A stretch of DNA of 6,359 nt from DASYSA01 sp036003885 (GTDB lineage: Bacteria; Acidobacteriota; Blastocatellia; UBA7656), in contig DASYSA010000580.1 of the NCBI GenBank assembly GCA_036003885.1, positions 1 through 6,359 of the forward strand. Direction: 5' to 3'. The notes under the pieces are model-generated. The model was not told the DNA's origin, did not search any database, and saw only the letters and a list, made by a program, of their open reading frames with translations. A program made the translations under genes and the position numbers. Positions 1 through 4,931 of the stretch are shown in pieces (positions within the stretch are counted from its first letter, which is position 1; every line of letters begins with the position of its first letter).

Positions 1-254
1 CGCTACTCGACCTTGATCTCGATGCGGTCTGTCCGCACTGCGGCGCGCGGCAAACCGTCAGGTTCGATATTCAGTCGTACCTGTTTCGCGCTCTGGGCTA
101 CGAAAGGCAGTTTCTCAATCACGAGGTGCATTGCATCGCCAGGTCGTACGGCTGGTCATACGAAGAGATCCTGAGCCTGAGTCGAGAGGATCGTCGAACA
201 TTTGTGGGATTGATCCAGTCTGATCGCCAGGCACGGGGGAGGGCCGAGCCGTGA
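1..254 (+). CDS. T4 gp26-like baseplate hub assembly chaperone, C-terminal fragment
   Basis: The 5' end lies outside the window. The frame read from base 3 is open to the TGA at 252-254 and gives 83 residues. The visible part has a CPHCG knuckle (fragment residues 8-12), then FDIQSYLFRAL, then NHEVHCIARSYGWSYEEILSLSREDRR. This order (one CPxCG pair, a 'FD..x.L' stretch, and a helical 'EVH.IA..YGWS..EIL.L....R' tail) matches the end of the T4-family baseplate hub assembly chaperone proteins found in eCIS and phage-like clusters, and also recalls the short DUF6760 proteins. Family members are thought to help assemble the baseplate hub and not to be prominent in the finished particle. Its stop overlaps the GTG start of the next gene (GTGA), suggesting coupled translation. 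Without the N-terminus the family call is likely but not certain. Confidence 0.7.
   Translation, partial: LLDLDLDAVCPHCGARQTVRFDIQSYLFRALGYERQFLNHEVHCIARSYGWSYEEILSLSREDRRTFVGLIQSDRQARGRAEP
235..243 (+). promoter_or_regulatory. Strong ribosome binding site for the GTG start at 251
   Basis: A GGGGGAGGG purine run ends 7 bases before the GTG at 251. It lies inside the last codons of the upstream chaperone gene. The spacing is ideal, and it settles the choice of a GTG start that overlaps the upstream stop codon. Confidence 0.65.
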
Positions 255-1123
255 AGGGGTACCTGAATCGCCTTGTAACGCGAGGCCTTGGTGACACGGG
301 GAGAGCCGGCGTGTTGCCTCTGGTGCGCAGCTCGTCTCCGATTGCCCAGGAAGATCAGCGTCTTGGGCTTTCAGGCTTAGAGGGTTTCCAAACTATCACG
401 GCGCCGTCTGTCGAGGGAACATCGGAAGCTCCGATCGTGACAGCCGGCGAGGTTCCTTCGTACAGGCCTTCCCCCATCTTGGGCGCCCAAAACGTTGGCG
501 CGGGAACAATTCAGAGAGAGGCCGCTCGACCCGGCGACGCTGGCGCAGTCGCGACTCCAGGATTCACAGGTGGCCGACCAGTGTTTGGCCGAGAACCAGC
601 CGGCGAAACGGCTTCTGTTATCCGCTTCTCCCGGCAATGGCGAGCCCCGACTGTGCTGCGCGATGAGAAGCTGATAAGCCCGCAGACTCAGCTCACTGGT
701 GTTCAGCAATCTTTACAGTCAAACAGCGTCGTCCGCGAAAACACAGGGATCGCCGATTTACCGGTTGGTGAGCCAGTGACGCCGGCGTCTCCATTTTTCG
801 CAGAGACAGAGACACCCGGAACGCGTCGGCGGCGATCTGCCGATTCCGCGCCGCAGCTGCTTGAGCCATCGCCTCGCCCGATCAGATCGGCGCAGCAACG
901 CGAATCGATGTTCTCTGATGCTGCCGAGTCGGCTGACACGGCGGCGCAAGGTCCGCGGGTGGTTATCGGGCGCATCAATGTCGAGGTCGTATCGACCGCG
1001 ACCGAGCCAAAAGCTTCGGCGCCATCTCGGCCTGGACCTCTAACGGCCGCATCGGTTTCGGTCATTGGCCCGCTGACGCGCGGCGTTCGCTCGAGCCTGC
1101 GTCTCAGCCTTAAGCATAGGTGA
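251..1123 (+). CDS. Low-complexity eCIS accessory protein with C-terminal IGRINVEV motif
   Basis: This 290-residue protein has no recognisable enzyme domain. It begins MKGYLNRLVTRGLG, a short amphipathic-looking helix. Residues about 25-230 are rich in Pro, Ser, Ala, Arg, Glu and Gly with no hydrophobic core, so most of the chain is probably disordered. Near the end there is a short beta-like segment, RVVIGRINVEV (residues 236-246), and then a Pro/Ser linker and a basic tail ending LSLKHR. From memory, variable disordered proteins with an 'N-helix, linker, IGRIEVRA-like strand' plan sit between the baseplate chaperone and the DUF4255 gene in many eCIS clusters, and this protein fits that plan. 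Its role is unknown; a scaffold, tether or cargo adaptor is only a guess. It has no signal peptide, transmembrane segment or cysteine. The GTG start has a strong ribosome binding site and overlaps the previous stop. Its TGA sits just before the next gene's ATG. Confidence 0.75.
   Translation: MKGYLNRLVTRGLGDTGRAGVLPLVRSSSPIAQEDQRLGLSGLEGFQTITAPSVEGTSEAPIVTAGEVPSYRPSPILGAQNVGAGTIQREAARPGDAGAVATPGFTGGRPVFGREPAGETASVIRFSRQWRAPTVLRDEKLISPQTQLTGVQQSLQSNSVVRENTGIADLPVGEPVTPASPFFAETETPGTRRRRSADSAPQLLEPSPRPIRSAQQRESMFSDAAESADTAAQGPRVVIGRINVEVVSTATEPKASAPSRPGPLTAASVSVIGPLTRGVRSSLRLSLKHR
1118..1122 (+). promoter_or_regulatory. Ribosome binding site AGGTG deciding the DUF4255 start
   Basis: AGGTG, inside the stop region of the upstream gene, lies 3 bases before the ATG at 1126. 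The spacing is short but workable. The alternative GTG at 1120 is itself part of this element and has no purine run upstream. The protein from 1126 begins MALQNLF, like typical DUF4255 N-termini. Confidence 0.45.
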
Positions 1124-1125
1124 TC

Positions 1126-2541
1126 ATGGCGCTGCAGAATCTTTTCAAGGTAACGAAAGCGCTGACGGAGCTGCTCGCGCAGAACATCCATACGAACATC
1201 GATGACGTTGTGCCATTGACCGTCACAGCCGTCCCGCCCGACAGAGTTGATCCCAAAACCAACACCTTGAGCCTGCACTTGTATCACATTGCTGAGAACG
1301 CCTATTACAAGAACGCCCTCGGTGCCGGAAACGATGTGCCTAACGTTGCCAAGGCCCCAATGGCGTTGAGCCTGTTCTACATCCTCACGGCGCACCACGA
1401 TTCGGGAACTGACTCCCACTTTGATGCCGAAACACAGCAGAAGCTGATGGGCTACGCGCTCAAGACCTTCCACGACGTCCCAGTCATTACAAGTCGTACC
1501 AGGTTCAATGGGACTCCGATCCTTGACCAGGAGTTTGGCGGCGACCCGATCCAAATCATTCTTCGGCCAGTCACGCCCGAAGACGCCCTTTCGTTCTGGA
1601 ATTCGGAGCAGCAAGTAACGGCCCGCCTCTCGGCCTACTACGAAGTGCGAGTCGTTATGCTCGAGCCGGAGCCCCCCAGGACAATGCCGGGCATCGTTTT
1701 GAACGTGGGAACGTTTGTGTTCCAGCTCGGATCGCCGGTTCTCGAGGGCAGCCAGAGTCAGATGCGCTTTAAGATCCCTGAGAGAAACGGCGGCAACATC
1801 CAGGAGATCGAAGCAACACCGGCCAGCGTTACTCTGGACACATCGGCAACTCCGGCCGCCGCGCACAATCGACTTCTGCTGCTGGGCTCGAATCTGACGA
1901 AAGGGCGATCGCGATCACTGTTTCTGAAGAACAGCATCTGGGCCGAGCTTTCGCCGCCGGACGGACCCGTCAGGGAAACAGTCGTCGATCCTGCGCAGAA
2001 CCCGGATTGGGACGTCCAGTTTCAGACCGATCGGGTTACGGTCAAACTCGCGCCAACGCTGCGCCATTTGAAGACTGATGGCACTCCTGTAGATCTACCG
2101 GTGCTCCCCGGCTTCTACTCGGCGCTCGTTCGGTCGGTGGCGGACGAGAAGGTAATCAGCAACGAGCTGAAGCGAATCGTCGTCGCGAGCAACGAGGTAG
2201 GGTTCGCCGTGTCGCCGCGGATCGTTGGCAACGATCCCCCTGACCCCGACGGGAACATTCAAATAAACCTTGGGTCGGAGTTCGACGCGTTGGACGCGAA
2301 CTTGGCCGACGATGCGATTCAGGTAGTCGTTGCCGGCGAAGTTTACACGCGCCCGCCGCCGCCCGATCGCGTCGATCCGCCGGCAAATGTGAAAGAGTTC
2401 TTCGTAACCAATACTCCGTCGAATTTGATTCGGATCAATCCGCATTTTCCCGTTGTAGTGACGCAGTCGGAGGCGCACCCGCTGCAAGTGACTGTCAACG
2501 GCGCGGCCTCAGAGCCGTTTTGGATCGAGTTGAATCCGTAG
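1126..2541 (+). CDS. DUF4255 (Pvc16-type) tail terminator / cap protein
   Basis: The 471-residue product starts with a DUF4255 domain (Pvc16 N-terminal type) at residues about 3-182. Typical blocks are visible: LSLHLYHIAENAYYKN, MALSLFYILTAHH, QKLMGYALKTFHDVPVI, QIILRPVTPEDALSFWN and the closing strand YYEVRVVMLEPEPP (residues 171-184). In PVC/Afp-like particles this family caps the distal end of the tube and sheath and takes part in length termination. The second half is beta-rich. One Ig/TIG-like unit seems to cover residues about 225-350 (with LLLLGSNLTKG), and a second covers about 355-471, starting with the EVGFAVSPRI block that follows the first unit in longer DUF4255 proteins. There is no signal peptide or membrane segment. 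The ATG at 1126 is preferred; GTG at 1120 would add two residues. The stop is 6 bases before the ATPase start, so the two are surely co-transcribed. Confidence 0.9.
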   Translation: MALQNLFKVTKALTELLAQNIHTNIDDVVPLTVTAVPPDRVDPKTNTLSLHLYHIAENAYYKNALGAGNDVPNVAKAPMALSLFYILTAHHDSGTDSHFDAETQQKLMGYALKTFHDVPVITSRTRFNGTPILDQEFGGDPIQIILRPVTPEDALSFWNSEQQVTARLSAYYEVRVVMLEPEPPRTMPGIVLNVGTFVFQLGSPVLEGSQSQMRFKIPERNGGNIQEIEATPASVTLDTSATPAAAHNRLLLLGSNLTKGRSRSLFLKNSIWAELSPPDGPVRETVVDPAQNPDWDVQFQTDRVTVKLAPTLRHLKTDGTPVDLPVLPGFYSALVRSVADEKVISNELKRIVVASNEVGFAVSPRIVGNDPPDPDGNIQINLGSEFDALDANLADDAIQVVVAGEVYTRPPPPDRVDPPANVKEFFVTNTPSNLIRINPHFPVVVTQSEAHPLQVTVNGAASEPFWIELNP

Positions 2542-2547
2542 AAGAAA

Positions 2548-4641
2548 ATGGTGACCATTCAAACCAGTAAACCCTCGGGGGCGGCTTGGAACCAGGACAA
2601 TGCGGACCTGGCTCAGGCGTCCGTCCTGGAACTGGTGCTGATGCGCGTCCGGTTGCGATGCCGGCGCCGGGCTGCGTGGCTTGCTCATCTGTGGGGCGGT
2701 TCGATCGCCGACGGCTTCGCTACGTTTGAAGCAACTGTTCATACAAGTCTTGACGACCGCGACACGCCCGAGGCCGAGTCGACCTGGTTTGAGAACGCTG
2801 AGGAAGTCCAGCCGGTGAACGACAAGCTCGGCAAAGTCGAGCAAGCCCTGTCCGGTGACGCTGGAGCCGGTCTTATTCAGCTTGCGGAGATGTTTCGACT
2901 CAGCCAGCCAGAGATGGACATGCTCCAGGCGTGTATCGCCCCCTCGGCTGATCCCGCTGTGGGTACGCTATATGGATTCCTGCAGCATCATCCTGGGCTC
3001 GGCTATGCCACCGAACCGCTTGCCGCTCGGCTCTTCGATTACGGCCGTCGTGCGATGTGGACTCCATCCTGTCCGCTCGCGAGATGGGGCTTTGTAACCG
3101 CCGGCGAGGCCACGTCGGGCGAGCCGGCGGCTCTTTCGGTTGACCCAATCGTCGCCGCCTGGCTTCAGGGCGAGATGCGAATCGACGCGACGCTCGCAGG
3201 ACTGGTTCGAATGGTTCAACCGCGCGAGCCATTGGATAGCTGGCCGGTCCACGACGCGGTACGAGTGCTCCAACGAGGCCTCGCCCGTGAAGCGATCGTG
3301 CGTCTGATCGTAGTTGGCCCGCCATCAAGCGGCCGTCGAACCTTTGCGGCTGCGATCGCAGCGGACTTTGGCATTCAAGCGGTCGCCGTGGACACAAGCG
3401 AAGTCCCGGATGGTGATTGGCCTAATCTGTTCATGCGCGCGCAACGCCTCGCGGTGCTGGGAGGCTTTGCTCTTGTATGGCACGGGAGCGGTCTCAACCG
3501 GAGGTGGCCCGCTGACGTAGCGCCGGCGCCGATTCAGTTTGTGGCAACCGATGTAGGTGAGGTTATCCCGCCGTCCGGGCAAGTAATCGATCACCGCATC
3601 GAGTTGCCGGGGCCAACGCTGGACGAGCGGCGGGAACTTTGGAAAGCCAGCATTCCGGAGTCGCGCGCCTGGCCGCAGACCGGCTTTGAAATGTTGTGCG
3701 AACGCTATCGACTCAGTGCCGGTGAAATAGTGTCGGTGTCGAACCGCGGTCCGGAGGGAGCTCGTGAGGCGGGCACTTTCGCGCGCGAGCTGACGCGTCA
3801 CCGGCTCGGGGATCTCGCTCGGCTGCTCGACTGTCCGTTTGAGTGGGCCGATCTGGTGCTGACTGAGAAGCTGCGCGCGGCCCTGGAAGACTTCGCGTTC
3901 GAAGCGAAAGAGCGCGCGACGTTCTGGGAATCTCCGAACGCCCGGCGGCTGTTCCCTCGCGGGACGGGGTTAATAGCGTTGTTCAGTGGACCGCCCGGCA
4001 CGGGCAAGACGATGGCAACGCAGGTGATTGCAGCGGAACTCGAGCTGGATCTCTTCCGCATCGACCTCGCCTCGGTTGTGAGCAAGTACATTGGCGAGAC
4101 TGCCAAGCACCTCGCGCAGATTTTTGCCCGCGCGGCGCGGATGAACGCGGTTCTGCTCTTCGACGAGGCCGATGCGCTGTTCAGCAAGCGCACCGAGGTA
4201 AAAGACGCACACGATCGCTACGCAAACGCCGACACCAGCTACCTCTTGCAACTGCTCGAGGAATACAGCGGCATCATCATCCTCGCCAGCAACAAAAAGC
4301 AGAACATCGATCCTGCCTTCATTCGCCGGATGCGTTACGTGTTCGAATTCGCGCGGCCCGAAGCTTCCGAGCGGCGCAAGATCTGGCGCCAGGTGGTCGG
4401 CGAGTTGAGCGGAGCTGAATCACTGGCCCGTCTGGAAGCGACCATTGAGAGTCTTGCGGCCAACGTGGAGATGTCGGGTGCTCAGATCAAGAACTCGGTG
4501 CTGGCGTCGCTGTTTGTTGCTCGTCGCAGCCGTGAGCCATTGGCGATGAATCATTTGCTGAGAGGAGTCGATCGAGAGCTGAGCAAAGAAGGGCGCGCCC
4601 TCGCCACGCGTGAACGAGAGAGGTTGATGCGCGATGGCTGA
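2548..4641 (+). CDS. eCIS AAA+ ATPase (Pvc15-like) with tandem nucleotide-binding domains
   Basis: This 697-residue protein has a helical N-terminus (about 20-50), a probable winged-helix region (about 95-205), and two AAA modules. The first (about 235-400) is degenerate: its P-loop is GPPSSGRRT (257-265), with Arg where the catalytic Lys should be, and no acidic Walker B is visible in ALVWHGSG. The second (about 440-690) is complete: Walker A GPPGTGKT (481-488), the SKYIGET segment that follows the P-loop in classical AAA proteins, Walker B VLLFDEAD (535-542), sensor 1 ILASN (Asn582) and the arginine-finger region IRRMR (592-596). This matches the Cdc48/ClpX-like ATPases encoded in nearly all eCIS clusters (Pvc15/Afp15). 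They are proposed to act in particle assembly or cargo loading, and only the second domain here should hydrolyse ATP. The ATG at 2548 follows the DUF4255 stop by 6 bases with a weak AGAAG ribosome binding site. The 3' end overlaps the next gene by 8 bases. Confidence 0.92.
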   Translation: MVTIQTSKPSGAAWNQDNADLAQASVLELVLMRVRLRCRRRAAWLAHLWGGSIADGFATFEATVHTSLDDRDTPEAESTWFENAEEVQPVNDKLGKVEQALSGDAGAGLIQLAEMFRLSQPEMDMLQACIAPSADPAVGTLYGFLQHHPGLGYATEPLAARLFDYGRRAMWTPSCPLARWGFVTAGEATSGEPAALSVDPIVAAWLQGEMRIDATLAGLVRMVQPREPLDSWPVHDAVRVLQRGLAREAIVRLIVVGPPSSGRRTFAAAIAADFGIQAVAVDTSEVPDGDWPNLFMRAQRLAVLGGFALVWHGSGLNRRWPADVAPAPIQFVATDVGEVIPPSGQVIDHRIELPGPTLDERRELWKASIPESRAWPQTGFEMLCERYRLSAGEIVSVSNRGPEGAREAGTFARELTRHRLGDLARLLDCPFEWADLVLTEKLRAALEDFAFEAKERATFWESPNARRLFPRGTGLIALFSGPPGTGKTMATQVIAAELELDLFRIDLASVVSKYIGETAKHLAQIFARAARMNAVLLFDEADALFSKRTEVKDAHDRYANADTSYLLQLLEEYSGIIILASNKKQNIDPAFIRRMRYVFEFARPEASERRKIWRQVVGELSGAESLARLEATIESLAANVEMSGAQIKNSVLASLFVARRSREPLAMNHLLRGVDRELSKEGRALATRERERLMRDG

Positions 4642-4915
4642 GAACACAATGAGTGTGATTCAGATCGGACAGTTGAATCTGCGAATCCCGGGCCGCAGCA
4701 CAGACACTGCGCATCAGGTAGGCAACGGCATTGCACAGGGCCTGGCCCAGAAAGTTCCGACTGCGAACCATCACCGTCTCGGCGCTTTGAGCGTCCGCGT
4801 TCAAGCTTCCGCTAATGCGACAGAGTCCGAGATGAGCGATGCGATCGCAGATTCGATTGTGAGCGCCCTGAGCAAAGAGAGCTCCAAAAGCACGAGCAAG
4901 GCGCGAAAGCCGTAA
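4634..4915 (+). CDS. Small conserved eCIS protein of the 'LRIPG' type
   Basis: The 93-residue product has a strand QIGQLNLRIPG (residues 10-20), a helix HQVGNGIAQGLAQKVP (27-42), a second strand LGALSVRVQ (49-57), a helix ESEMSDAIADSIVSALS (64-80) and a Ser/Lys-rich tail. The strand-helix-strand-helix plan with an 'LxLRxPG' start and 'LGALxVRV' middle is familiar from unnamed small proteins located after the ATPase in eCIS clusters. No biochemical role is known to me. There is no signal peptide, cysteine or membrane segment. The ATG at 4634 overlaps the ATPase stop by 8 bases and has AGAGAGG at 4617-4623 as a likely ribosome binding site. An internal ATG at 4649 (Met6) could also serve. The position directly before the DUF4157 cargo gene, 16 bases away, makes an adaptor or loading role possible, but this is inference. 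Confidence 0.8.
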   Translation: MAENTMSVIQIGQLNLRIPGRSTDTAHQVGNGIAQGLAQKVPTANHHRLGALSVRVQASANATESEMSDAIADSIVSALSKESSKSTSKARKP

Positions 4916-4924
4916 GAAAAAGAG
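4916..4924 (+). promoter_or_regulatory. Ribosome binding site for the DUF4157 cargo gene
   Basis: The purine run GAAAAAGAG fills most of the 16-base gap after the stop at 4913-4915 and ends 7 bases before the ATG at 4932. It is not a perfect anti-16S match, but its position supports this start over any later one. Confidence 0.45.
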
Positions 4925-4931
4925 TTCGCAT

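Noticed and set aside
1120..1125. GTG at 1120 as the start of the DUF4255 gene
   Set aside because: It has no purine run upstream and would add only Met-Ile before the typical MALQNLF start. The ATG at 1126 is preceded by AGGTG. It cannot be fully excluded because GTGA overlaps occur in this locus.
703..1866. A 387-residue open frame on the minus strand
   Set aside because: It lies opposite the disordered protein and the DUF4255 gene, is rich in Arg and shows no family motif. The + strand frames have recognisable domains and good start sites, so this is a shadow of GC-rich codons.
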